The notes under the pieces: model-generated
What the model was told of the DNA's origin: nothing
The model's input: the letters and a program-made list of their open reading frames with translations, nothing else
The model's database searches: none
Assembly (NCBI GenBank): GCA_964429135.1
Contig: CAYSAU010000006.1
Location: 100,699 to 164,698, forward strand
Reading direction: 5' to 3'
Length of the DNA stretch: 64,000 bases
Origin: CAZSDU01 sp964429135
GTDB lineage: Bacteria > Bacteroidota > Bacteroidia > Bacteroidales > FEN-979
Translations under genes and position numbers: made by a program
Shown here: positions 35,025 through 43,773 of the stretch, piece after piece
Position numbering within the stretch: the stretch's first letter is position 1
Layout of the letters: each line of letters opens with the position of its first letter

Positions 35025-37076
35025 TTACTTTACATCTGCTCCATTTAAAACTCCTTCAGCCGGAGTCACAAAAAACAGTGTCCCATCCGGGTTCTCGGCC
35101 ATCAGTATCATGCCCTGAGAATCAATACCCTTAAGTTTGCGCGGAGCAAGGTTGACCAGGATGCATACTCTTTTTCCAATGATTTCTTCTGGTTTAAAAA
35201 AGCTGGCAATCCCTGAAACCACGGTTCTCTGGTCAAGACCTGTATCGATTTTTAACTTCAGCAGTTTATCGGTTTTTGGGACTTTTTCTGCTTCCAGGAT
35301 GGTCCCTGTACGAATGTCCATTTTCGAAAAATCTTCATATTGAATCAAGTCTTTCCCTGGCTTAAGCTTCACCCGGGATTGAAGCGCTTCGTTGGCCTGT
35401 TTTGTATGCAGCAGTTTTTGCACTTGTTTTTCTATGCTATTATCATCAATTTTTTCAAAGAGCAAAGAAGCCGGGTTAAGTTGATGACCAGTGGTCAACC
35501 AATTTAAGCGGTCGGCGTCTTTCCAACTGAAAGCCTGGAGATTTAAGGTATGCCGTATTTTTGCTGCACTGAAAGGAAGGAAAGGTTCCGAGAGAATAGA
35601 AAGCTGTGCACAGATTTGAAGGGAGATGTTCAGAATGGTTTCAACCCTCCCGGGATTGGAGGAAAAGATTTTCCATGGCTCGTTATCAGTAAGATATTTA
35701 TTGCCAAGCCTGGCCAGGTTCATCATTTCTGTCAACCCTTCCCGGAAGCGATAATGTTCAATGCTTTTTCCGATCCGTTCAGGAAAAGTTTTCATTTCCC
35801 TGAGGGTTGACTGATCATAACTACTAAGCTCATGTTGGCAGGGTACTTTTCCCTGAAAATATTTTTCTGTAAGTACTATGGTTCGGTTCACAAAGTTGCC
35901 CAGGATGGCTACCAGCTCATTGTTGTTCTTGGCTTGGAAATCTTTCCAGGTGAAATCGTTGTCTTTGGTTTCCGGGGCGTTGGATGTCAGCACATACCGA
36001 AGGACATCCTGTTTCCCGGGAAAATCCTCCAGGTATTCGTGCAGCCAGACAGCCCAGTTGCGGGAAGTAGAGATTTTATCATTTTCAAGGTTAAGGAACT
36101 CATTGGCAGGAACATTTTCAGGAAGGATGTAAGAGCCTTCTGCTTTTAGCATAGCCGGGAAAATAATGCAATGGAAAACAATGTTGTCTTTTCCGATAAA
36201 ATGAACGAGTTTGGTTTCTTTGTCTTTCCAGTATTTTTCCCAATCCGGTGTCAGTTCTTTGGTGGCTGATATATACCCGATGGGTGCATCGAACCAAACG
36301 TATAAAACTTTTCCATCGGCGCCTTCCACCGGAACTTTCACTCCCCAATCCAGGTCACGGGTTACAGCCCTGGGCTGAAGTCCCTGATCGATCCATGACT
36401 TGCATTGTCCGTAAACATTGATTTTCCAGTCATCCTTATGGCCTTCAAGGATCCATTCACGTAACCATGATTCGTACTGATCAAGAGGAAGGAACCAATG
36501 ACGGGTATCTTTTAAAACGGGTTTATTACCACTAAGTACGGAAGTGGGATTGATCAGGTCGGTGGGATTGAGGGAAGTGCCGCATTTCTCGCATTGATCG
36601 CCATATGCTTTTTCATAACCGCAATGGGGGCAAATTCCCGTGATGTAACGATCAGCCAGGAAATGTGCACTTGCTTCATCATAATATTGTTGTGAAACTT
36701 TTTCGATAAACTGACCGGAATCGTACAATTTCCGAAAAAAACCCGAAGCGGTTTCATGATGTACAGGATTTGAGGTTCGGGAATAAATATCGAAGGAAAT
36801 CCCAAAATCTTCAAAAGATTTTTTAATGATCCCATGATATTTGTCGACGATATCCTGTGGAGATATTCCTTGTTGTAAGGCTTTGATGGTTATGGGTACA
36901 CCATGCTCATCCGAGCCCCCGATAAAAATCACATCTTGTTCATTCATTCTAAGGAAGCGTGAATAGATATCAGCAGGGATATAGACTCCGGCCAGATGTC
37001 CGATATGTATGGGGCCATTGGCATAGGGGAGGGCGGAAGTTACGGTATAGCGTTTAAATTTTTGCAGTTCGTTCAT
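35025..37076 (-). CDS. metG: methionyl-tRNA ligase
   Basis: 683 residues. Class I synthetase core with the HIGH motif as HIGH in PIHIGHLAG near residue 21 and the KMSKS loop as KISTS in NDKISTSRNW. A zinc knuckle insertion is visible (CPHCGYEKAYGDQCEKCG), followed by an anticodon-binding helical domain. The C-terminal 110 residues form an EMAPII-like tRNA-binding domain (FSKMDIRTGTILEAEKVPKTDKLLKLKID), which dimerises many bacterial MetRS. It charges tRNA(Met) with methionine. It diverges from the LD-carboxypeptidase gene across an 79-base region that holds promoter boxes for both. Confidence 0.97.
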   Translation of the reverse strand: MNELQKFKRYTVTSALPYANGPIHIGHLAGVYIPADIYSRFLRMNEQDVIFIGGSDEHGVPITIKALQQGISPQDIVDKYHGIIKKSFEDFGISFDIYSRTSNPVHHETASGFFRKLYDSGQFIEKVSQQYYDEASAHFLADRYITGICPHCGYEKAYGDQCEKCGTSLNPTDLINPTSVLSGNKPVLKDTRHWFLPLDQYESWLREWILEGHKDDWKINVYGQCKSWIDQGLQPRAVTRDLDWGVKVPVEGADGKVLYVWFDAPIGYISATKELTPDWEKYWKDKETKLVHFIGKDNIVFHCIIFPAMLKAEGSYILPENVPANEFLNLENDKISTSRNWAVWLHEYLEDFPGKQDVLRYVLTSNAPETKDNDFTWKDFQAKNNNELVAILGNFVNRTIVLTEKYFQGKVPCQHELSSYDQSTLREMKTFPERIGKSIEHYRFREGLTEMMNLARLGNKYLTDNEPWKIFSSNPGRVETILNISLQICAQLSILSEPFLPFSAAKIRHTLNLQAFSWKDADRLNWLTTGHQLNPASLLFEKIDDNSIEKQVQKLLHTKQANEALQSRVKLKPGKDLIQYEDFSKMDIRTGTILEAEKVPKTDKLLKLKIDTGLDQRTVVSGIASFFKPEEIIGKRVCILVNLAPRKLKGIDSQGMILMAENPDGTLFFVTPAEGVLNGADVK

Positions 37077-37118
37077 TTTTTATCTGCGGTATTTGCTTTT
37101 TTAGCTTGGATGCGAAGA

Positions 37119-37126
37119 CAAATATA
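37119..37126 (-). promoter_or_regulatory. putative -7 promoter box (TATATTTG) of metG
   Basis: Minus-strand TATATTTG 42 bases before the metG ATG at 37076. No clear -33 box. Confidence 0.45.
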
Positions 37127-37145
37127 CAAATTCCTTGAGTTTTGT

Positions 37146-37153
37146 TAATTTTG
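37146..37153 (+). promoter_or_regulatory. putative -7 promoter box (TAATTTTG) of the LD-carboxypeptidase gene
   Basis: Plus-strand TAATTTTG ends two bases before the first ATG at 37156 and five before a second ATG at 37159, which would give a leaderless message. Confidence 0.4.
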
Positions 37154-37155
37154 CT

Positions 37156-38058
37156 ATGATGATTCAACCGCCCTATCTGATCAAAGGAGATAAAATCGGC
37201 ATTGTCTCCCCTTCGCGCAGCATCACTTTTGATGAGGTGCATCCCAGTATTCGTGTATTCCAAAAATACGGTCTGGAAGTGATTCTTGGTTCGCATGTTT
37301 TCAGTAAGCATCATCAATTTGCCGGAACAGACGAGCAGCGTTGCCTGGACTTTCAGCAAATGCTTGATGATGATTCCATTCGTGCCATTCTTTGTTCCCG
37401 AGGAGGATATGGATCGATAAGGATCATAGACCATCTGGATTTTTCTCGTTTTGTTGAAAAGCCCAAATGGATCATCGGATATAGTGATATCACGGTATTT
37501 CATTCGCATATTCATGAACGATATAAAGTGGAAACACTTCATGCTACAATGCCAAAAAATATTGTATCAGACATTCCGGATGATTCTGTCAGCACAATGA
37601 TCAATGCGTTGTTCGGATATCGGATTTCCTATTCCTATCCAAGCGCAACCTTTTCTCGTCAAGGCGAAGCTGAAGGCGTGCTGGTCGGGGGCAACCTGTC
37701 CATTCTGGTGAATTTGGCCGGATCCCTGTCTTCACTGAATACCGATGGGAAAATACTGTTCATTGAAGACGTGGATGAGTACCTCTATCACCTTGATCGG
37801 ATGATGATCACCCTGAAGCGGGCAGGGAAACTGTCAAAATTAAAGGGTTTGATTGTAGGTGGGTTATCAAAAATGAATGACAATGCCATTCCTTTTGGTA
37901 AATCACCTGTTGAAATTGTTGCAGAAGCGGTGAGTGAATTTAAGTATCCGGTCTGCTTTGATTTTCAGGCCGGTCATCTTGATAAAAACCTTGCTCTTAT
38001 CCTCGGTCGGAAATTACATCTAACGGTTGGTCAGAAAACGGAATTATCGTTTTTTTAA
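37156..38058 (+). CDS. LD-carboxypeptidase (peptidase family S66)
   Basis: 300 residues. I chose the ATG at 37156; the frame continues upstream but the conserved N-terminus PPYLIKGDKIGIVSPSR begins here. The nucleophile Ser is in the elbow ILCSRGGYGSIR, and the Glu/His part of the triad is expected in IEDVDEYLYHLDRMM and the C-terminal FDFQAGH. Family members cut the L,D bond between meso-diaminopimelate and D-Ala in muropeptides during cell-wall recycling. There is no signal peptide, which agrees with a cytoplasmic recycling enzyme. The yraN-like gene follows 49 bases later. Confidence 0.9.
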   Translation: MMIQPPYLIKGDKIGIVSPSRSITFDEVHPSIRVFQKYGLEVILGSHVFSKHHQFAGTDEQRCLDFQQMLDDDSIRAILCSRGGYGSIRIIDHLDFSRFVEKPKWIIGYSDITVFHSHIHERYKVETLHATMPKNIVSDIPDDSVSTMINALFGYRISYSYPSATFSRQGEAEGVLVGGNLSILVNLAGSLSSLNTDGKILFIEDVDEYLYHLDRMMITLKRAGKLSKLKGLIVGGLSKMNDNAIPFGKSPVEIVAEAVSEFKYPVCFDFQAGHLDKNLALILGRKLHLTVGQKTELSFF

Positions 38059-38107
38059 CACGCGTATTACTTTTTACAGATTGACCGATTAAGCATAAAA
38101 AATCGGG

Positions 38108-38470
38108 ATGCAGGATAATGTTGAAATCGGGAAAAATGGAGAAGAAATTGCAAGCTCCTATCTGCTTAAGAAAGGGTATCGCATTCTTGACCGTAACTGG
38201 AGGTTCGGGAAAAATGAAATTGATATCATCGCGAGGGATGGACCGTTTATTGTGATTGTTGAAGTGAAGACCAGACTTTCAAACTATTTTGCAGAGCCTG
38301 AAACGGCAGTAACCCGCGATAAACAAAGAATATTAGTACGTTCAGCCAATGCGTATGTACGTTACAATCGGATAAACCTTGAAGTCCGTTTTGATGTGAT
38401 TGCCATTTTATTCAGCCCAGGAGGAGAGCAGATCAATCATATCGAAGACGCATTTTATGCCACGCTTTGA
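38108..38470 (+). CDS. YraN / UPF0102 family endonuclease-like protein
   Basis: 120 residues, the usual size. It has the family motifs GEEIASSYLLKKGYRILDRNWRFGKNEIDIIARDG and FIVIVEVKTR, which make the D-(x)n-E-x-K active-site pattern of restriction-endonuclease-like nucleases (Asp in EIDII, EVK). Function in bacteria is not settled; it is widely conserved near cell-wall and ribosomal genes. Its TGA abuts the stop of the convergent RNase H gene, and the two stops make TGATCA. Confidence 0.9.
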   Translation: MQDNVEIGKNGEEIASSYLLKKGYRILDRNWRFGKNEIDIIARDGPFIVIVEVKTRLSNYFAEPETAVTRDKQRILVRSANAYVRYNRINLEVRFDVIAILFSPGGEQINHIEDAFYATL

Positions 38471-39103
38471 TCATTTTCTTCCGAAGTCGGCCGGAATTTC
38501 CCCCCAAAATTCAGTTTCCCATTTTAAAATTTTGTTTGGCCATTGATTTTCTTTGAGCCAAGAAATGCCTCGGTTGACCAGATCAAAAAGATATTTATTT
38601 TTTGGTGTTGCGGCCAGATTGGTTTTGATGGCTTTTTTCCTTACCCAGGCAATGGCAGTGCGGGAATCGGAGTAAACAGGCCAGTCGGATTCCCTCTGTT
38701 TTAAGTAGGCAAGCGCATGCACGATACCAAGAAATTCACCAAGGTTAACCGTTCCTTCAGGAAATGGACCCATCCTGAAAAGTTCTGCTCCTGATTTAGT
38801 GTCAACACCTCTGTATTCAAGGATGCCAGGATTGCCCGCACAGGCTGCATCAACACAAATACTGTCAGCGATAGGTTCACCGATAAGCGGATTGGAACAA
38901 AAGATTTTTTTAGGCGCATTGAGTCCTTTCTCCATGTATTTACGGGGATCATCATTCAGCGCGGCATTGGCAAGATCCAGGGTGGGAAACCCTTTGTATT
39001 TTGCATTGGTAAAACCCGTTACTTGCTTGCTGCATGCCTCCCAGCCTTCATAAATTCCGGGTTTTTTACCTTGCCAGACGACGTAAAACCTGTTTTTGGC
39101 CAT
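38471..39103 (-). CDS. rnhA: ribonuclease H1 with viroplasmin-like N-terminal domain
   Basis: 210 residues. The N-terminal 45 residues (FYVVWQGKKPGIYEGWEACSKQVTGFTNAKYKGF) are the Cauli_VI/viroplasmin-like hybrid-binding domain found in eukaryotic RNase H1 and in many Bacteroidota. The RNase H fold follows, with acidic residues at ICVDAACAGNPG, NLGEFLGIVHAL and VYSDSRTA; the last part has the fourth Asp replaced or shifted (see ETEFWGEIPADF). It removes RNA from RNA-DNA hybrids. The start codon is 4 bases from a TACCTTTG box on the minus strand. Confidence 0.88.
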   Translation of the reverse strand: MAKNRFYVVWQGKKPGIYEGWEACSKQVTGFTNAKYKGFPTLDLANAALNDDPRKYMEKGLNAPKKIFCSNPLIGEPIADSICVDAACAGNPGILEYRGVDTKSGAELFRMGPFPEGTVNLGEFLGIVHALAYLKQRESDWPVYSDSRTAIAWVRKKAIKTNLAATPKNKYLFDLVNRGISWLKENQWPNKILKWETEFWGEIPADFGRK

Positions 39104-39107
39104 GCCA

Positions 39108-39115
39108 CAAAGGTA
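39108..39115 (-). promoter_or_regulatory. putative -7 promoter box (TACCTTTG) of rnhA
   Basis: Minus-strand TACCTTTG ends four bases before the rnhA ATG at 39103. No clear -33 box. Confidence 0.45.
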
Positions 39116-39174
39116 AAGGAATTAGCAGAATTCTTTTCACCAACTCACCAACTCACCTGCTCAGTAAATATATT

Positions 39175-39182
39175 TATCTTTG
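39175..39182 (+). promoter_or_regulatory. putative -7 promoter box (TATCTTTG) of the flippase gene
   Basis: Plus-strand TATCTTTG ends four bases before the ATG at 39187. Confidence 0.45.
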
Positions 39183-39186
39183 TTCG

Positions 39187-40686
39187 ATGAACCCTCTGAA
39201 GCGACTTGCTGGGCAAACGGCCATTTATGGGATTCCAAGCATTCTGGGACGTTTTCTGAATTATTTATTGGTTCCTTTATATACTTATGGACTACTGACT
39301 CAGCAGGAGTACGGGGTGGTGAATATTTTCTATTCATTCACGGCCTTATTGATGGTGATTCTGACGTATGGGATGGAGACTGCTTTTTTTCGTTTCAGTG
39401 AAACGGAAGCGAATAAATCACGGGTCTATAGCACGGGGTTGATCTCATTGGTTTTTTCCACTTCGGTGTTCCTCATCCTGGTTCACCTGTTTCCGCAAAC
39501 CATTGCCCGCTGGATTGACTATCCACAATACCCCAACTTCATCCTCTGGTTTGCCTGGATTCTGGCACTCGATGTGCTGGCGGCCATCCCTTTTGCCCGG
39601 CTTCGCTCCCTGAACCGCCCTATACTTTTTGCCACGGTAAAATCCATCAATATCATTACCACCATACTGCTAAATCTGTTTTTCCTGTTGTTATTGCCCT
39701 TTGTATACCATCATGATCAAGGATCTGGGATATCCAGGTACATCCTGTGGATGTACCGCCCCGATTGGACAATAGAGTACATTTTTATTTCCAATCTCCT
39801 GGCCAGTTTGCTGACATTAATACTGCTGGTCCCTCAGGTTCTGCACTTAAAATGGATACTGGATCTGAACCTCCTGAAACGTATGCTGGCATATGCTATT
39901 CCTCTGTTATTCGCAGGTATGGCCGGTATTATCAATGAAACTTTTGACAGGATTCTTCTTCGGTATCTTTTACCGCCGGATATTGCCGAGTCCCAGGTGG
40001 GGATTTACAGTGCCTGTTATAAGATAGCAATTCTGATAGTATTGTTTATTCAGGCTTATCGTTTTGCGGCTGAACCCTTTTTCTTTTCTCAGATGAAAAA
40101 TGTGGATGCCAAAGTGGTTTATGCTCGCGTCATGAATTTCTTCATCATTACCATATCACTGATCTTTCTGACCACCCTGCTCTTCCTCGATAGTTTTTTC
40201 ATCTATTTTATCGGGCCAAAATTCCGTGCTGCGCGGAATGTCATTCCGGTTCTTATGATGGCCAAGGTGTTTTTAGGTGTTTATTACAACCTGTCCATTT
40301 GGTTTAAACTGACCGGTAAAACCATGTGGGGTGCTTTTTTTGCATTCATCGGTGCAGTGGTTTCCCTGGGGTTGAACATCTACTGGATACCACGTTCTTC
40401 GGATCATCTGATATTTGGTTACCTGGGGTCAGCCTGGGCGACATTTTTTTGTTATGCAAGCATGATGGTACTGGCCTATCTGGTTGGCCGGAAATACTAT
40501 CCTATTCCGTATCAGTTGAAAAAGTTTTTTGGTTATCTCGGCTTGGCCCTTCTGCTTTATTTCTTCAGTCGCTGGATACATGTCGAGAACATAGCCTTGA
40601 ATTTAGGATTGAGTGTTGCATTGCTGATGGTTTTTATATCTACTGCCTGGTTCGTTGAAAAGCCAAACCGCACACCATCCGGTTAG
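39187..40686 (+). CDS. polysaccharide flippase (MOP superfamily, PST-like)
   Basis: 499 residues with about 12-14 membrane segments. The start MNPLKRLAGQTAIYGIPSIL matches the usual N-terminus of Wzx/PST-like flippases in Bacteroidota; the longer frame to 39034 runs into the promoter and the divergent rnhA gene and is rejected. YTYGLLTQQEYGVVNIFYSFTALL and RILLRYLLPPDIAESQVGIYSACYK are family features. It should move a lipid-linked glycan across the inner membrane. No glycan biosynthesis genes are adjacent, so the substrate is not known. It lies upstream of dut and envelope genes on the same strand. Confidence 0.88.
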   Translation: MNPLKRLAGQTAIYGIPSILGRFLNYLLVPLYTYGLLTQQEYGVVNIFYSFTALLMVILTYGMETAFFRFSETEANKSRVYSTGLISLVFSTSVFLILVHLFPQTIARWIDYPQYPNFILWFAWILALDVLAAIPFARLRSLNRPILFATVKSINIITTILLNLFFLLLLPFVYHHDQGSGISRYILWMYRPDWTIEYIFISNLLASLLTLILLVPQVLHLKWILDLNLLKRMLAYAIPLLFAGMAGIINETFDRILLRYLLPPDIAESQVGIYSACYKIAILIVLFIQAYRFAAEPFFFSQMKNVDAKVVYARVMNFFIITISLIFLTTLLFLDSFFIYFIGPKFRAARNVIPVLMMAKVFLGVYYNLSIWFKLTGKTMWGAFFAFIGAVVSLGLNIYWIPRSSDHLIFGYLGSAWATFFCYASMMVLAYLVGRKYYPIPYQLKKFFGYLGLALLLYFFSRWIHVENIALNLGLSVALLMVFISTAWFVEKPNRTPSG

Positions 40687-40700
40687 ATCAAGTTTTTTTA

Positions 40701-40708
40701 TACCTTTG
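40701..40708 (+). promoter_or_regulatory. putative -7 promoter box (TACCTTTG) of dut
   Basis: TACCTTTG ends 17 bases before the dut ATG at 40726. It would allow transcription separate from the flippase gene. Confidence 0.4.
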
Positions 40709-40725
40709 TCTTCCTATATTTCACT

Positions 40726-41160
40726 ATGAAGATCAGGATTGTAAGTCATGCCAAACATCCATTGCCGGCTTATGAAACAACGGCTTCTGCCGGGATGGAT
40801 TTACGCGCCGATTTGAATCAAGAGATTAGCCTTAAACCCATGGAAAGGGCCTTGATCCCCACCGGCCTTTTTATCGAACTTCCTGTTGGTTATGAAGCAC
40901 AGGTGCGGCCACGCAGCGGATTAGCAATAAAAAGCGGAATCACGGTGCTGAATACGCCGGGAACCATTGATGCGGATTACAGGGGTGAAATCATGGTGAT
41001 TTTGATCAATCTTTCCCATGAAACTTTTGTGATCAGGGATGGAGACCGTATTGCCCAGATGATCATCGCCGGTCATGAAAGAGCTGAATGGGTAAAGGTG
41101 GATAAGCTCATTCAGACGGAAAGGGGAGCGGGTGGATTTGGTCATACGGGAAACAGTTAA
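40726..41160 (+). CDS. dut: deoxyuridine 5'-triphosphate nucleotidohydrolase
   Basis: 144 residues with the five dUTPase motifs: ASAGMDLRA, RPRSGLA, the uracil-pocket GTIDADYRGE, GDRIAQMII and the C-terminal P-loop-like RGAGGFGHTG. It hydrolyses dUTP to dUMP and pyrophosphate, keeping uracil out of DNA and feeding thymidylate synthesis; the active enzyme is a trimer. In Bacteroidota dut is often the first gene of a run with a TPR protein, a DUF4292 protein and an M23-type protein, and that order is seen here. Confidence 0.96.
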   Translation: MKIRIVSHAKHPLPAYETTASAGMDLRADLNQEISLKPMERALIPTGLFIELPVGYEAQVRPRSGLAIKSGITVLNTPGTIDADYRGEIMVILINLSHETFVIRDGDRIAQMIIAGHERAEWVKVDKLIQTERGAGGFGHTGNS

Positions 41161-41184
41161 TGAATCAGGAATTAAAAGTTAGGA

Positions 41185-42960
41185 ATGAGGAATTATTGGA
41201 TAAAATATTTGGTTTTATTAATCATATTTAATTCTCCTTTTATTCTTTTATCTTCTGTTTATACAGGAAATCCGGATATCAGAACGTCAATTTTATTTAC
41301 GGATGAGCAATCAGATATTTCACCTGATGGAGAAAAGGAGAAACCGATCAGTAATCTCAGCATGCTGATTGAAGCAAAAAAAGAAGCAATGATTGGGAAT
41401 ACCGAAGGTGCGATCACCATGTTCCGTCATTATATCAACCGTTATCCGCTTGATCCTGCCGGATGTTTTGAATTGGCGAGACTTGAAGCCAGCCGCCAGA
41501 ATTTTTCTGATGCATTGCATCTGGCACAAAAAGCCAGTGAATTGGATACTGAAAATATCTGGTACCAGTTATTTCTTGCAGATTTATACCAACAGGGCGG
41601 AAAATATGAAAAGGCTATCCTGATTTTTGAAACCATTGCCGGTAAAAATCCTGAAAACCTGGATTATTATTATCAGTTGGCTACCCTCTATCTGATGGTG
41701 GGGGATTACAGGAATGCGATCAGGATGTATGATCGCGTGGAAGAAAAAGCCGGTATTTCGGAAGAGATCACCTTACAAAAGAATAAAATATATCTTCGCC
41801 TGAACGACATGACTAATGCCGAAAATGAACTCAGAAAACTGATTCAGGCATTTCCAGGTGAAAGCCGTTATTATTCAATACTTGCAGAGTTTTTTATGGC
41901 CAATGGAAAATCCATTGAGGCACTTGAAGTGTATAAGAAAATTGCCCAGATGGAGCCGGATAATGCCTATATCCACATGTCCATGGCTGACTATTACCGT
42001 AAAGCCGGGAAAAAAGAAAAAGCATTTGAAGAACTCAAACTTGGTTTTGCGAATCCGAATCTGGATGTGGACACCAAAGTGAATATCCTCCTTTCTTTTT
42101 ATTCCATCAATGAAATTTACTCTGAACTGAAAGATCAAGCCTTCATCCTTTCAAAAATTTTGATGGATACCCATCCCGGCGATCCCAAATCACATTCCAT
42201 TTATGGAGATTTATTGTTGCAGGAAAAAAAATATCCTGAAGCCAGGGTATCATTTCTGAAAGTATTGGCCCTCGACAGTAGCAAATATATTGTCTGGGAA
42301 CAATTGCTCCGACTTGATCTGCAACTCGGAGATTATCAACACCTTTTCGATTACAGTCAGCGTACCTTTGAACTCTTTCCAGAACAACCCCTGCCTTACT
42401 TGTTTTCAGGGCTGGCTTGCTATCAGTTAAAGAAGTTCGAGGAAGGTATCCGCTCATTGAATTCGGGGCTGAAGCTGGTTGTCAGTAATGATGAAATGCT
42501 GGCACAGTTTTACATGTACCTTGGCGACACCTATCATGCCCTGCAACAGGATGAAAATGCTTTTATTTCCTACGAACAATCGTTAAAGATCAATGGCAAT
42601 AATGCCTATGTGCTGAATAATTATGCCTATTATCTGACACTGCGAGGGAGAGATCTTGAAAAGGCGGAAAGAATGGCGAAAAAAGCTGTCGAAATAGAAC
42701 CCCGTAATTCCTCCTTTCAGGATACTTATGGTTGGATTTTTTATAAGCAGGGGAAATACAGTGAAGCGCTGGAATGGATAGGGAAATCGTTGGAAGACAA
42801 AGAAGGTGTCAGCAGTGAAGTACTCGAGCACTACGGAGATGTTCTTTTCCGGCTTGGCGACACGGGAAGGGCATACGAATACTGGGTTAAAGCGAAGAAG
42901 AAAGGAGGGGGATCTTCCTTTCTGGAACAAAAATTGGCTGAAAAGAAATTATATGAGTAG
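41185..42960 (+). CDS. exported TPR protein
   Basis: 591 residues. The N-terminus has a hydrophobic export segment (YLVLLIIFNSPFILLSSVY). At least ten TPRs follow from about residue 60 to the end, with signatures such as GCFELARLEASRQNFSDALHLAQKASEL and NAYVLNNYAYYLTLRGRDLEKAE. There is no catalytic domain, so it probably serves as a scaffold in the envelope. It sits 24 bases after dut, and its last bases overlap the start of the DUF4292 gene, so the two are translationally coupled. Confidence 0.85.
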   Translation: MRNYWIKYLVLLIIFNSPFILLSSVYTGNPDIRTSILFTDEQSDISPDGEKEKPISNLSMLIEAKKEAMIGNTEGAITMFRHYINRYPLDPAGCFELARLEASRQNFSDALHLAQKASELDTENIWYQLFLADLYQQGGKYEKAILIFETIAGKNPENLDYYYQLATLYLMVGDYRNAIRMYDRVEEKAGISEEITLQKNKIYLRLNDMTNAENELRKLIQAFPGESRYYSILAEFFMANGKSIEALEVYKKIAQMEPDNAYIHMSMADYYRKAGKKEKAFEELKLGFANPNLDVDTKVNILLSFYSINEIYSELKDQAFILSKILMDTHPGDPKSHSIYGDLLLQEKKYPEARVSFLKVLALDSSKYIVWEQLLRLDLQLGDYQHLFDYSQRTFELFPEQPLPYLFSGLACYQLKKFEEGIRSLNSGLKLVVSNDEMLAQFYMYLGDTYHALQQDENAFISYEQSLKINGNNAYVLNNYAYYLTLRGRDLEKAERMAKKAVEIEPRNSSFQDTYGWIFYKQGKYSEALEWIGKSLEDKEGVSSEVLEHYGDVLFRLGDTGRAYEYWVKAKKKGGGSSFLEQKLAEKKLYE

Positions 42961-43765
42961 AAGAAATATTTCTCTTGTTTTGTTTTTATTTTTATTTTTC
43001 ATTGCCTGCAATCCTTCACGAAAAGCCATCAGAACGCCAATTAAAGAAGAAGGGGCGGATTATCTGTTCAATAAACTCAAGGAAAATGAATTGAAATTTG
43101 AGTGGCTTTCTGCGAAATTTTCTGCAGATTACGAAAACAAAGGGAGTAAGAATTCCTTTAGTGGTCAGATGAGGATTAGAAAGGATAGCCTGATTTGGAT
43201 CTCCCTGACCCCTATGTTGGGAATTGAGGTGATCAGGATTCTGATTTCGAGGGATTCTGTAAAAATGATCAACCGTTTGAATGATACATATTTTACAGGT
43301 AATTATGAATATGTCAATCGGTTTCTTAACACGAATATCGACTTCGATATCCTTCAGGCTTTTTTAATCGGGACAGATATCCAGTTTTATGAAGATGGGA
43401 AATTCAGGGCCGGCATTGATCAGGGGGTATATAAACTATCGACCATGGAAAGGCGAAAACTCCGGAAATTTGCCAGAACCAGCCTGGATGCGCTGAAAAT
43501 TTATATCCAGAATATCTGGCTTGACCCTCATACATTTAAAATCCTTCAGGCTGATGTAAAGGAAATACGTCGGGATAACATTAAGCTTGAGGCAAAATAT
43601 GATCAATTTGAATCCGTTGCGGATCAACTGTTCCCTAAGAGGGTTGAATACTTCATCAGAGCGGAAAATGTTATCCGGGTCAAAGCAGATTTTTCAAGGA
43701 TCACGATTAATGCTCCACAGTTATTCCCGTTTAAAATCCCTGACCATTACCACCCTGTAAACTAG
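42953..43765 (+). CDS. DUF4292 family lipoprotein
   Basis: 270 residues from the ATG at 42953, which overlaps the TPR gene's end by 8 bases; the longer frame inside the TPR gene is rejected. A lipobox FFIACN (Cys19) marks a lipoprotein. The body (about 40-265) has the features of DUF4292: FEWLSAKFSADYENKGSKNSFSG and LIWISLTPMLGIEVIRILIS. The fold resembles LolA/LolB-like half-barrels, so a role in lipid or lipoprotein handling is possible but unproven. It is in an operon with the TPR protein upstream and the EnvC-like gene downstream. Confidence 0.85.
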   Translation: MSRRNISLVLFLFLFFIACNPSRKAIRTPIKEEGADYLFNKLKENELKFEWLSAKFSADYENKGSKNSFSGQMRIRKDSLIWISLTPMLGIEVIRILISRDSVKMINRLNDTYFTGNYEYVNRFLNTNIDFDILQAFLIGTDIQFYEDGKFRAGIDQGVYKLSTMERRKLRKFARTSLDALKIYIQNIWLDPHTFKILQADVKEIRRDNIKLEAKYDQFESVADQLFPKRVEYFIRAENVIRVKADFSRITINAPQLFPFKIPDHYHPVN

Positions 43766-43773
43766 TCTGATTA

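Noticed and set aside
39034..39186. Upstream extension of the flippase frame
   Set aside because: It runs through the divergent rnhA gene and the -7 box; the conserved N-terminus begins at 39187.
42806..42952. Upstream extension of the DUF4292 frame
   Set aside because: It lies inside the TPR gene; the lipoprotein signal begins at 42953.
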